DNA of 19,030 nt from Desulfovibrio sp. (GCA_020217165.1 JAIWOE010000053.1:1-19030), one strand, 5' to 3'; positions 8,702-15,685 are shown, counted from the first letter of the stretch. A program made the numbers and translations. Notes: generated by a model not told the origin, from the sequence alone.

Positions 8702-8737
8702 TGTGGTGTGAAGCCCCGGCGTCACCTTAACACCACA
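8702..8737. repeat. 12-bp inverted repeat upstream of the chemoreceptor gene
   Basis: The arms TGTGGTGTGAAG (8702-8713) and CTTAACACCACA (8726-8737) are complementary at 11 of 12 positions around a 12-nt spacer. The repeat lies 23 nt upstream of the ATG at 8679, so it could be an operator or form a hairpin in the mRNA leader. Confidence 0.55.
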
Positions 8738-8769
8738 TGCGACGAATGCAAAGCGCTATTTACATCAAC

Positions 8770-8789
8770 TTGTCATACTCACACGACAA
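8770..8789. repeat. Short inverted repeat (TTGTCAT-N6-ACGACAA), possible operator
   Basis: The two 7-nt arms match at 6 positions, about 90 nt upstream of the chemoreceptor start, where a promoter would lie. No clear -35/-10 pair is visible. The rest of the gap 8680-8876 holds no gene that I can support. Confidence 0.35.
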
Positions 8790-8876
8790 ATGACGCCAGT
8801 TCGACATGGAACGAAGCCAAGAGAAACCGGGGGGAGAACAGGCAATCATGCAAGGGGGCGGGAGCGCGGGGGGGCG

Positions 8877-9101
8877 TCAGGAAGACTCGTCCAGGGGAAT
8901 CACTTCTACCTGTTCCGGCAGCCAGTCATCATCGGCGCTGCTGTGTTCCTGCACAAACTGCTGGCGCACCGTGCGCTGGGCCTCGCGCAGGGAGGGCGCC
9001 TCCACTTCGCAATGGAACACCTTGCGCTCCGCCTGCCTGAGCCCGCCGGAGACTTCACGAGTTCTTCTGGATGCTGTGACAAAGGCCTTGTACCGTGGCA
9101 T
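8877..9101 (-). CDS. Small hypothetical protein (74 aa)
   Basis: I do not recognise the family. The frame gives a soluble, charged protein beginning MPRYKAFVTASRRTREVSGG, with alternating strand-like and amphipathic helical stretches (RKVFHCEVEAPSLREAQRTV) and an acidic end containing DDDWLPEQVEVIPLDESS. No signal peptide, membrane segment or Cys pair is present. The composition and the high third-position GC look coding. The frame is open upstream to about 9371, but those residues are rich in Cys, Arg and Pro and look non-coding, so I take ATG 9101. Ribosome binding there is only a G-rich run about 10 nt upstream. It is divergent from gltA across 305 nt and sits upstream of the chemoreceptor gene on the same strand. 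Confidence 0.6.
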   Translation of the reverse strand: MPRYKAFVTASRRTREVSGGLRQAERKVFHCEVEAPSLREAQRTVRQQFVQEHSSADDDWLPEQVEVIPLDESS

Positions 9102-9147
9102 AATGATGCGTTCCCCCCCCTCAACACCGCACGTGGACTGGACATCC

Positions 9148-9259
9148 GCAATGCCCTGCACGAACCAGCGACACTGCGGATGCATTGCCACGGTACGACA
9201 GAATGCGGCAATGCGCAATTGCTCCGAACCTGCCCTTGGGGCAATGCCCTGCGCATTGG
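9148..9259. repeat. Cluster of GCAATGC heptamers upstream of gltA
   Basis: GCAATGC occurs at 9148-9154, 9208-9214 and 9241-9247, and inverted at 9182-9188, with a near copy (GCATTGG) at 9253-9259. Two copies extend to the 12-mer GCAATGCCCTGC. They fill the 305-nt gap 9102-9406 just upstream of the gltA promoter. Other copies occur in coding DNA of this window, so chance is not excluded. Confidence 0.4.
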
Positions 9260-9293
9260 AGGATCTTCTCCTTGCTGCCGCAGGTCCACCGGC

Positions 9294-9323
9294 TGGACAA
9301 AAGGCCACGTTCTTGCATATGAT
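9294..9323 (+). promoter_or_regulatory. Sigma70-type promoter of gltA
   Basis: TGGACA (9294-9299) and TATGAT (9318-9323) each match consensus at 5 of 6 positions, with an 18-nt spacer. The expected leader is about 75 nt. A TTGGC-GTT-GCCAA inverted repeat (9323-9335) overlaps the end of the -10 and the start region and could be an operator. Confidence 0.6.
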
Positions 9324-9393
9324 TGGCGTTGCCAAGGGTACAGCACTGCGCGGCTTTTTCCGACACAGCACCGCAGCCCCGCGCTGCGCACAC

Positions 9394-9398
9394 AGGAG
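9394..9398 (+). promoter_or_regulatory. Shine-Dalgarno fixing the TTG start of gltA
   Basis: AGGAG with 8 nt to the TTG at 9407. It supports the rare start over the ATG at 9323, which lies within the promoter. Confidence 0.65.
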
Positions 9399-9406
9399 TC
9401 CTGACG

Positions 9407-10717
9407 TTGTCCGAGGACAAAATCACCACGGCTGCACGCACGGCCACCCTTATTCTTGACGGCCAGTCCTACGAGTTTCCGGTCCTGGAAGGCAGCGAAG
9501 GCGAAAAAGCCATCGACATTTCTAACCTGCGTTCCAAAACCGGCTACATCACCCTGGATCATGGATACGGCAACACCGGCTCCTGCCAGAGCGACATTTC
9601 GTTTGTGGATGGCGAACGCGGCATTCTGCGCTACCGCGGATACGACATCGAAGAGCTGGTGGAAAAAAGCTCTTTCATCGAAACAGCCATGCTGCTCATT
9701 TTTGGCAGGCTGCCCACGGCCGTGGAGCTTGACAGCTTCCGCAACATGCTGCGCGAGCAGGAGTTGCTGCACGAAGACCTGCTGCATCACTTTGACGGCT
9801 TCCCCTCCAGCGGGGAGCCCATGGCCATTCTTTCCGCAGTCATCAACTCCCTGGGCAGCTATCATCCAGATTTGTACAACATCACCAGCCAGAACGAGTT
9901 CACCCGCGCCGTGGCCAAGGTGATTTCCAAGGTGCGCACCATCGCGGCCTTTGCCTACCGCAAGTCCCAGGGATTGCCCTTCATCTACCCCAACCCCAAC
10001 AAGAACTACTGCGCCAACTTCCTGCACATGATGTTCTCCGTGCCCTACCGGCTGTACGAGCCGCCCCTGGGCGCGGTGCGGGCGCTTTCCCTCTTCCTGA
10101 TTGTCCACGCGGACCACGAACAGAACTGCTCCTGCTCCACCGTACGTATGGTGGGATCCTCCGAGGCCAATCTGTTCGCCTCCGTGTCCGCCGGGGTCTG
10201 CGCCCTGTGGGGCAGGCTGCACGGCGGGGCCAACGCCGCCGTGGTCCACCAGCTGCAGCATCTGGTGGAAACCAAGATGGACATCAAGGAGTACCTGGAA
10301 AAGGTCAAAAAGCGCGAGATGCGCCTCATGGGTTTTGGCCACCGGGTGTACAAAAACTTCGACCCCCGCGCCCGCGTGCTCAAGGAAGCAGCCCACAACC
10401 TGCTCCAGAACATGGGGCAGGATGACCCGCTGATCCATGTGGCCCAGGAGCTGGAAGACGCCGCCCTGAACGACGACTTCTTCCGCGAACGCAAGCTCTA
10501 TCCCAACGTGGACTTCTATTCCGGCATCATCCTGCGCACCCTGGGCATTCCCGTGCAGATGTTCCCCGTCATGTTCGCCATTGGCCGCATGCCAGGCTGG
10601 ATTGCCCATTGGTACGAAGAATTCCAGGGACCGGCCAAGATCCACCGGCCCCGGCAGGTGTACACCGGCCCCACCCGCCGGCCGTACGTGCCCATTGAGG
10701 AACGCGCCGGGGAGTAG
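9407..10717 (+). CDS. gltA: Citrate synthase (Si-type, GltA)
   Basis: The 436-residue cytosolic enzyme condenses oxaloacetate and acetyl-CoA to citrate. It is the hexameric Gram-negative type II form, shown by the N-terminal extension and by DHGYGNTGSCQSDISFVDGE (51-70). Catalytic residues are present: H272 in LHGGANAAVV, H312 in GFGHRVYKNFDPRA, D369 in PNVDFYSGI; the HADHEQNCS signature is at 234-242. The start is a TTG with a good ribosome site; initiating upstream at ATG 9323 would place translation inside the promoter. Length agrees with E. coli GltA (427). In many Desulfovibrio citrate is thought to be made by an unrelated Re-citrate synthase, so a complete Si enzyme is worth noting. It is monocistronic and ends at a convergent junction. 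Confidence 0.96.
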   Translation: MSEDKITTAARTATLILDGQSYEFPVLEGSEGEKAIDISNLRSKTGYITLDHGYGNTGSCQSDISFVDGERGILRYRGYDIEELVEKSSFIETAMLLIFGRLPTAVELDSFRNMLREQELLHEDLLHHFDGFPSSGEPMAILSAVINSLGSYHPDLYNITSQNEFTRAVAKVISKVRTIAAFAYRKSQGLPFIYPNPNKNYCANFLHMMFSVPYRLYEPPLGAVRALSLFLIVHADHEQNCSCSTVRMVGSSEANLFASVSAGVCALWGRLHGGANAAVVHQLQHLVETKMDIKEYLEKVKKREMRLMGFGHRVYKNFDPRARVLKEAAHNLLQNMGQDDPLIHVAQELEDAALNDDFFRERKLYPNVDFYSGIILRTLGIPVQMFPVMFAIGRMPGWIAHWYEEFQGPAKIHRPRQVYTGPTRRPYVPIEERAGE

Positions 10718-10819
10718 TGTCCTGCCGGGCGGGGCGTCCTTGAGGCCATGGCGCCTCCTGCCGCGTCTTCAAAAGACGTGTCCATACAATCGCAACACGC
10801 CGGGCCGCAGGCTCCGTGA

Positions 10820-10863
10820 GTCCCCGAAATACGGCGATGGAAGCCTCGCCGTATTTCGGGGAC
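10820..10863. terminator. 18-bp perfect inverted repeat between convergent genes
   Basis: Bases 10820-10837 are perfectly complementary to 10846-10863, with an 8-nt loop (TGGAAGCC). It lies between the ends of gltA (10717) and the TPR gene (10887), so it can act on both transcripts. Neither side has a U-tract, so it may work as a Rho-assisted or 3'-protecting hairpin. A smaller hairpin, CGTCTT-CAA-AAGACG (10764-10778), precedes it. Confidence 0.7.
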
Positions 10864-10886
10864 ACCACACGAGGGCACGCCCGTGT

Positions 10887-13013
10887 TCATTGCTTCCAGC
10901 CGATTTTTTCCAGATTCACGGCCTGCAGCCGCGAGCACAGTTCCTTGGCCAGGGGGAGCATGCTGGGGGAGGCGTACAGCTCCGCCGCCTTGACCATGTC
11001 CGGATGACACAGCACCGCCTTGGCCAGACAACTGGCCGCGGTGGCAGGATCCTGCTCCACCTCCAGGGCGCGCAGGGCCTGGCTTTTGTACCGCAGGAAG
11101 GCGATGAGCCGCTTGTTGTATTTGCCTTCGGCCCGCACAGCGAGTTGCCGGTTGAAAAACGCAGCCAGCTCCCTGGAGGCCTGTTTGGCAGACGCCGCCA
11201 GCACCCCCACGGTGCGCTGCATGAACTCCGTGATGGTCTTGCTGGCCGCCACGTGCTCGCGCTCCATGAACTCCGGCAGCTGCGTGGCCACGTGCCACAG
11301 GAGCCGCATGGCGCGGGTATCCTGCCCGGCGAGGATGGCTTTTTCGAGGTCTTCCTGCAAGGAAACGGCCTTGCAGGTCACCTCCTGGGGCATGAACTTC
11401 CGGCCGCGCCTGTCGATTTCCAGAAGCAGGGCCACGGTCTGGCCCAGCACGTCGTGCACCTGGGCATTCTTGTAAAAGGCCCCCTCCTCCGGCAAGGAAG
11501 GGTCCAGGTACACGGCCTGAATGATGGCCCCGGCCCCGTCAAGCTCGCGTTTTTCCACGCAGTACGCCACGGCCAGGTTGTAGTACACCGGAGCCTTGCG
11601 AGGAGGGTCCAGCTTGAGGAGGCGGTGGTAGATATCCAGGGCCTTGGCCGCGCCCAGGGCCTTGCGCACCACGGCGCCCATGTAAATGATTTCGTCGCAG
11701 GCCTCCTGAAAATATTCCTTGTCCGCGGCGGCGCGGAAGAGCAGGCGGTCGGCTTCTTCAAACTGCTGGGAGTCCAGGGCGGCCAGACCCAGGAAGATGA
11801 GGTGCGGGGCGGGGAGCTGATCGACGTCCTGGGGCGCCACATCCTCAATGGCCTTTCGAGCCAGACTGCCCAGGGCGCGGACCACGGGATGGGTCTTGCC
11901 CAGCACGCTTTTGAGATCCAGTTTGACCAGTTCCGCGGCAATACGGGCCACGGCCTCCCGGCTGCGCTTGCCCTCTTCCTCATCTGCGGTCAACGGCTTG
12001 ATTTGCCTAGCCTTTTCCAAGGCGATTTCAAAGTTGGCCACGGCCTCGTTCAGCAGTTCGAGCACCTCGGGGTTGGTGGGGGAATCGCCCTGATCCAGAC
12101 GTTCCCGCACTTGCAGCACCCGGACCATGCCGATTTCCTTGTTCGGCTCGGGCATGGTCACGGCCAGTTCCTCGGCCTGGGCAAACCGCAGCAGGGCCCG
12201 GGGATACTTCTTCAGCCGCACGTACACCCGCCCGCTCTCCAGGTAGGCCAGGGGGTCCTGGGGGTAGAGGTCGATGGCCCGCTTGTAGCACAGCACAGCG
12301 CGTTCCCAGTCCCGGGCTTCGCGGGCGCGTTCGGCCTCCCGGCACATGGCGTCGGCCTTGGCCTTGCGTTCGCTCAATTCCAGCTCTTCCAGCCGCTCCT
12401 GGACCATTTCCTTGGCACCGGCCAGCTGGGGCAGGAACTCCTGCAGATATTCGCGCAGCTCGTGGAAGCGCTCCATCACCTGCTCCTGCATGCGGATCTT
12501 GCGCAACTGCGGCGACAGGGACCCCAGCGCCTCCTGTTTGTTGAGAATAAACGCACCGGCAATGCCATACTTGGCCAGCTGCAGGATGGTCAGCTCGCGC
12601 TTTTGGGGAAACTGGATGTCCTGGAACACGGGCACGCATTTGGACATCATGGCCTTTTCCTCTCGCCGGCCTTTGCCCAGCAGCACCTTGAGGCTGGCGA
12701 AGAAATCCGTAATGTCCTTGGCCACCCGCACCTTGCCCCCCTGGGAGACGGCGGCCTGGGGAGGATTGACCAGGATGAGCCCCTGCTTCTGCTGCAACAA
12801 CAACTGCGCCAGGAGCTTCACGCTTTCCAGGTAGCCGCCCCCCGTGGCGTGCTCCTCCACCAGGGAGAATTTGAGGGCCGAGAAGATGACCCGCAGTTGC
12901 TCGCGCAACATACGGTCATGAATGAACAAGTGGATGGGCGTGTCGCGGTACGGGGCGAGGGGATCGCCCGCGCCAGCCTGGGCTGGGCCTGACGCGTGGC
13001 CCGGGGCCTTCAT
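10887..13013 (-). CDS. Large TPR protein with an N-terminal receiver-like domain
   Basis: A 708-residue soluble protein without signal peptide. After a low-complexity start (1-24), residues about 25-165 look like a divergent response-regulator receiver: PIHLFIHDRMLREQLRVIF at the start, a central strand GLILVNPP where the phospho-Asp would be expected but Asn is found, and GIAGAFILNKQEA near 150-162. A coiled-coil-prone segment (about 171-230) follows, then TPR-like helical repeats (DWERAVLCYKRAIDLYPQDP, 235-254, and another set from about 400 to 530). The C-terminal third is helical and unrecognised. ATG 13013 overlaps the panB stop as ATGA, indicating coupling. A scaffold or regulatory role is plausible from the domain types; no specific function can be given. 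Confidence 0.85.
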   Translation of the reverse strand: MKAPGHASGPAQAGAGDPLAPYRDTPIHLFIHDRMLREQLRVIFSALKFSLVEEHATGGGYLESVKLLAQLLLQQKQGLILVNPPQAAVSQGGKVRVAKDITDFFASLKVLLGKGRREEKAMMSKCVPVFQDIQFPQKRELTILQLAKYGIAGAFILNKQEALGSLSPQLRKIRMQEQVMERFHELREYLQEFLPQLAGAKEMVQERLEELELSERKAKADAMCREAERAREARDWERAVLCYKRAIDLYPQDPLAYLESGRVYVRLKKYPRALLRFAQAEELAVTMPEPNKEIGMVRVLQVRERLDQGDSPTNPEVLELLNEAVANFEIALEKARQIKPLTADEEEGKRSREAVARIAAELVKLDLKSVLGKTHPVVRALGSLARKAIEDVAPQDVDQLPAPHLIFLGLAALDSQQFEEADRLLFRAAADKEYFQEACDEIIYMGAVVRKALGAAKALDIYHRLLKLDPPRKAPVYYNLAVAYCVEKRELDGAGAIIQAVYLDPSLPEEGAFYKNAQVHDVLGQTVALLLEIDRRGRKFMPQEVTCKAVSLQEDLEKAILAGQDTRAMRLLWHVATQLPEFMEREHVAASKTITEFMQRTVGVLAASAKQASRELAAFFNRQLAVRAEGKYNKRLIAFLRYKSQALRALEVEQDPATAASCLAKAVLCHPDMVKAAELYASPSMLPLAKELCSRLQAVNLEKIGWKQ

Positions 13014-13885
13014 GCGGCGGGCTCCCGCAGGTACGACCGGGCCGGACGGCCATCCACCGTCAGGCCCTCCAGGTGCTGTTCTTCCATGGAGAACACCTGT
13101 TCTGGCCCGGGAAAGCGTCCCTGGCGCACTTCTGCGGCATAGGCGGTCAGGGCCTCGCGGCCTGTTGCGCCCAGCTCTGCATATCGCTTGACAAAACTGG
13201 GGCGGATGCCCTCGTGGATGCCCAGCACGTCATGAAAAACCAGCACCTGCCCGTCGCACTGCGGCCCGGCCCCGATGCCGATGGTGGGGGCCTCCAGCAC
13301 CGCCGTGATCACCCGGGCCAGGGCGGCGGGCACGCACTCCAGCACCACGGCAAAACACCCGGCCCGGGAAAGGGCCACGGCATCGTCCAAAATGGCCTGG
13401 GCCGTGGCGGCATCCCGCCCCTGGACCCGAAACCCGCCCAGGCGCGCCAGACGCTGCGGCGTCAGCCCCACATGCCCCATGACGGGAATGCCGGCGGCCA
13501 GCAAGGCATCCACCTGGGGCAGCACCTCGCGCCCGCCTTCCAGTTTCACGGCGCGCACGCCGCCTTCCTTGACCAGCCGGCCCGCGCTCTCCAGGGCCTG
13601 GGTCGGGCCGGCCTCGTAGCTCAGGAAGGGCAGGTCTCCCACCACCAGGGCCCGTTGCGCCCCCCGGGAGACGGCCTTGCAATGATGAACCATCTCCTCC
13701 ACGGTCACGCTCAGGGTGTCCGGGTGGCCCAGGACCACCATGGCCAGACTGTCACCCACCAGGAGGATGTCCGCCCCGGCGTCCTCGGCCATGCGGGCGG
13801 AGGGATAGTCATAGGCCGTCAACATGACGATTTTTTCGCCACCCTTTCGGGCGCTTACGGAACGGGCGGTCTGCCGTTGTTTCAT
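13010..13885 (-). CDS. panB: 3-methyl-2-oxobutanoate hydroxymethyltransferase (ketopantoate synthase)
   Basis: The 291-residue cytosolic enzyme transfers a hydroxymethyl group from 5,10-methylene-tetrahydrofolate to 2-oxoisovalerate, giving ketopantoate for pantothenate and CoA synthesis. Motifs: MLTAYDYPSA (21-30), LLVGDSLAMVVLGH (41-54; D45 is a metal ligand and the usual Gly after SL is Ala), VGDLPFLSY (82-90), KLEGG (114-118), PVMGHVGLTPQ (134-144), LECVP (182-186) with the catalytic Glu at 183, and IGIGAGPQCDGQVLV (202-216). It is slightly longer than E. coli PanB (264) owing to its C-terminal tail. ATG 13885 has GAGG and AAGG upstream; ATG 13909 is an in-frame alternative with no ribosome site. 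It overlaps the TPR gene by ATGA. panC is not in the window. Confidence 0.95.
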   Translation of the reverse strand: MKQRQTARSVSARKGGEKIVMLTAYDYPSARMAEDAGADILLVGDSLAMVVLGHPDTLSVTVEEMVHHCKAVSRGAQRALVVGDLPFLSYEAGPTQALESAGRLVKEGGVRAVKLEGGREVLPQVDALLAAGIPVMGHVGLTPQRLARLGGFRVQGRDAATAQAILDDAVALSRAGCFAVVLECVPAALARVITAVLEAPTIGIGAGPQCDGQVLVFHDVLGIHEGIRPSFVKRYAELGATGREALTAYAAEVRQGRFPGPEQVFSMEEQHLEGLTVDGRPARSYLREPAA

Positions 13886-13930
13886 GGCCTTGCGCCTCAC
13901 GCTATGCAATAGGATCGGGTGGAGCGCCGC

Positions 13931-14047
13931 TCATTTCATGAGGGTGTTCCACTTGCCCACCATGGCACCGGGATCGGTAGCTGGCAAGGGGCGGCCGAAG
14001 AAAAAGCCGCGTTCGATCGATTCAACCCACCGCAGCCATTGACCCAT
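13931..14047 (-). CDS. Candidate small protein (38 aa) upstream of panB
   Basis: The frame on the minus strand starts at ATG 14047 and ends at TGA 13931, 45 nt before panB. The peptide begins MGQWLRWVESIERGFFFGR and ends PGAMVGKWNTLMK. It is rich in Trp, Phe and Gly-Arg, soluble-looking, and its codons end mostly in G or C like neighbouring genes. A GGGGG run directly abuts the ATG, so ribosome binding is poorly spaced. The start overlaps a candidate promoter for the divergent gene, which weakens the case. I do not recognise a family. If real, it would be the first gene of a panB-TPR operon. Confidence 0.42.
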   Translation of the reverse strand: MGQWLRWVESIERGFFFGRPLPATDPGAMVGKWNTLMK

Positions 14048-14067
14048 GCCCCCTGGCCCGGTATGGC
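14039..14067 (+). promoter_or_regulatory. Possible sigma70 promoter for the small exported protein
   Basis: TTGACC (14039-14044), a 17-nt spacer and TATGGC (14062-14067). The -35 matches 5 of 6 and the -10 is weak. Predicted leader is about 50 nt to the ATG at 14126. Confidence 0.45.
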
Positions 14068-14125
14068 AGGGGCAGTCTCTTTCCCTTGTCCCGGACCGAG
14101 CCTCCGGACGCATCAGGAGCATGCC

Positions 14126-14470
14126 ATGCCTTCCATGACCTTCCCCCGCCCCGTCTGCGGCCTTGTGGCCGCGTTGCTGCTTGCCTGCAGCCTGTTGCTG
14201 GCGGCCGCGCCCCAGGCCCAGGCCCAGGTCCTCACGGCCACCACCACCGTGGATCAGGTCTTCGAGGCCGACGGCGCCGTCCAGTTCACCTCCCCCATGG
14301 GCGTGTGGCAACTGGACTACGAAGCCGGCGTGGATGCCAACACCGCCGCCATGGCCACCCTCATGCGCCTGGCCGGCACAGGCAAGCCCATTTCCTTCAC
14401 GTATTTCATGGAGGGATCCCTGCGGATTCTGACCAAATCCTCCGTGGCCTCCCTGGCCTGGATGCGCTGA
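14126..14470 (+). CDS. Small exported hypothetical protein (114 aa)
   Basis: A typical Sec signal peptide is visible: an Arg-containing start, a hydrophobic core CGLVAALLLACSLLLAAA (11-28) and an AQA-type cleavage site near 33, leaving about 80 residues in the periplasm. The mature part (VLTATTTVDQVFEADGAVQF and onward) has no Cys and no motif I recognise; it ends SLAWMR. ATG 14126 has AGGAG 6 nt upstream. An ATG at 14121 in another frame stops at once. It lies divergent from panB and convergent with the DUF1737 gene, sharing a hairpin at its 3' end. Confidence 0.75.
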   Translation: MPSMTFPRPVCGLVAALLLACSLLLAAAPQAQAQVLTATTTVDQVFEADGAVQFTSPMGVWQLDYEAGVDANTAAMATLMRLAGTGKPISFTYFMEGSLRILTKSSVASLAWMR

Positions 14471-14477
14471 CCTCTGT

Positions 14478-14514
14478 GCCGCCGGCCGTCCCACCCCTGC
14501 GGGCGGCCGGCGGC
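14478..14514. terminator. Shared hairpin between convergent small genes
   Basis: GCCGCCGGCCG (14478-14488) and CGGCCGGCGGC (14504-14514) form a perfect 11-bp stem with a 15-nt loop. It starts 8 nt after the stop of the exported protein and touches the stop codon of the DUF1737 gene, so it can serve both directions. No U-tract is present. Confidence 0.65.
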
Positions 14515-14744
14515 TATTCCCGCTGCCGGGCCACGTCCAACAGCGACAGCAAATCTTCCATGGCATGGCGGTCCTTCTTGGAATCCTTTCCCACGGCCTG
14601 ATAGAATTTCAGGACCTTGGAGAAGGCCATCTCCGCCTGAACGATGGAGAGCCCCCCCAGGGGCCGCCAGCCTTCATGCAGGTGTTGCTGCACCAGGTCT
14701 TCCAGTTCAATTTCCGTAGACGCCTTGAGAATTCTGTATTTCAT
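14514..14744 (-). CDS. DUF1737-domain small protein (76 aa)
   Basis: The N-terminal half matches the DUF1737 pattern as I remember it: MKYRILKAST (1-10), an acidic helix ELEDLVQQHL (13-22), then EGWRPLGGLSI (24-34) and a final strand ending FYQAVGK (47-53). Function of this family is unknown. A charged helical tail of about 25 residues (KKDRHAMEDLLSLLDVARQR) follows. ATG 14744 has AGGA about 10 nt upstream, and a perfect GGCGCG-CAC-CGCGCC hairpin (14764-14778) lies just ahead of that site, possibly affecting translation. The gene is monocistronic and its stop lies in the shared hairpin. Confidence 0.8.
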   Translation of the reverse strand: MKYRILKASTEIELEDLVQQHLHEGWRPLGGLSIVQAEMAFSKVLKFYQAVGKDSKKDRHAMEDLLSLLDVARQRE

Positions 14745-14856
14745 GGACGCTCATCCTGTTGAAGGCGCGCACCGCGCCCGAGGTATTCCCGCCTCTTATC
14801 ATGCCTGCCGCCCCATGCAAAGCCCGCCGTGCCGCGCCCGGCGCCGTGGGACAGGC

Positions 14857-14876
14857 CATTGCCTCCCCCGGCAATG
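14857..14876. promoter_or_regulatory. Inverted repeat overlapping the protease promoter, possible operator
   Basis: CATTGCC-TCCCCC-GGCAATG is a perfect 7-bp inverted repeat that covers the -35 hexamer of the predicted promoter, a position suited to repression. Its GCAATG half resembles the heptamers before gltA. Confidence 0.4.
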
Positions 14877-14887
14877 TGCCCTACAGT
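14859..14887 (+). promoter_or_regulatory. Sigma70-type promoter of the protease gene
   Basis: TTGCCT (14859-14864) and TACAGT (14882-14887), each matching 4 of 6, with a 17-nt spacer. Predicted leader is about 33 nt to the ATG at 14927. Confidence 0.5.
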
Positions 14888-14926
14888 AGCGAGAGCATTC
14901 CATCGCCCCCTACAAAGGAGCGTTCC

Positions 14927-15685
14927 ATGCCCCGCCTGCTTCGTGTGGTTCCTGCCCTGTCCTTATGCCGGCTTCCTCGGCTGTTCTTCCTGCTGCTGCT
15001 CTTGACGGCGCTGCAATGGCGCACGGCCGAGACGGCCCGGGCCATCGACGCCCAAGAGCTGTTCCAGCGCACCGGTCCCTCGGTGGTGGTGGTGGTGGGC
15101 AAGAACGCCGCCGGACGCGATGTCTCCCTGGGTTCTGGCTTTTATGTGGAAGATACCCTGGTGGTGACCAACCATCACGTGGTGGAAAAGGCCAGCCGGG
15201 TGGAGATTCGGCAGGGGCAGGACGCCCCCGTGCCGGTGCGGCGCATCCGCGCCCTGGACAAGCAGAACGACTTGGCCTTGCTGGAGGTGGGCAAACCTGG
15301 TGCGCCCCTGCCCCTCAAGACCTCCCACCCCCATGTGGGCGAGGAGATTCTGGCCATTGGCAACCCTAAGGGCCTGGAGCGAACCATCTCCCCGGGCATT
15401 GTCAGTGGATTGCGTAAGGACCCGCAGCAGCGCATCCGGTATCAGATCACCGCGCCCATCTCCCCCGGTTCTTCGGGCGGTCCCATCCTGGATGCCGGTG
15501 GCAACGTCATTGGCCTGGCCACGTTTTTTGTGCTGGACGGACAGAACCTGAATTTCGCCGTGCCGTCCCTGTATGTGGAACAGCTCCTGGGTGGCCGCGG
15601 CGGAGGGGGTGCCCCTGCCGGGTCCCGGGCGGGCAAGCGCATTGAGGTCATGGAGGACCCCTCGGGCGTCATCACCATCAAATAA
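14927..15685 (+). CDS. Exported trypsin-like serine protease (HtrA/Deg type, no PDZ)
   Basis: A 252-residue protein with an N-terminal signal or anchor (LFFLLLLLTAL, about 19-29, then an ARA-type cleavage site near 39), so it acts in the periplasm. The chymotrypsin-like catalytic triad is complete: H84 in VVTNHHVV, D115 in KQNDLALL, S183 in SPGSSGGPIL. The fold continues to NFAVPS (209-214), where a PDZ domain would start in DegP, but only a Gly-rich linker and a 15-residue tail follow. That makes it a single-domain Deg-like protease, perhaps with a narrower role than DegP. ATG 14927 has AAAGGAG 6 nt upstream. It has its own promoter and converges on the redox operon across 67 nt that hold only weak inverted repeats. 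The frame is open upstream to 14759, but that part is non-coding in appearance. Confidence 0.9.
   Translation: MPRLLRVVPALSLCRLPRLFFLLLLLTALQWRTAETARAIDAQELFQRTGPSVVVVVGKNAAGRDVSLGSGFYVEDTLVVTNHHVVEKASRVEIRQGQDAPVPVRRIRALDKQNDLALLEVGKPGAPLPLKTSHPHVGEEILAIGNPKGLERTISPGIVSGLRKDPQQRIRYQITAPISPGSSGGPILDAGGNVIGLATFFVLDGQNLNFAVPSLYVEQLLGGRGGGGAPAGSRAGKRIEVMEDPSGVITIK

Noticed and set aside
8906..10645. A 579-codon open frame on the minus strand
   Set aside because: It is antisense to gltA, whose catalytic residues are all present on the plus strand, and its product resembles no protein family.
13919..14125. An N-terminal extension of the small exported protein
   Set aside because: The frame is open upstream, but a strong ribosome site and a standard signal peptide begin at 14126, and the extension has no protein-like pattern.
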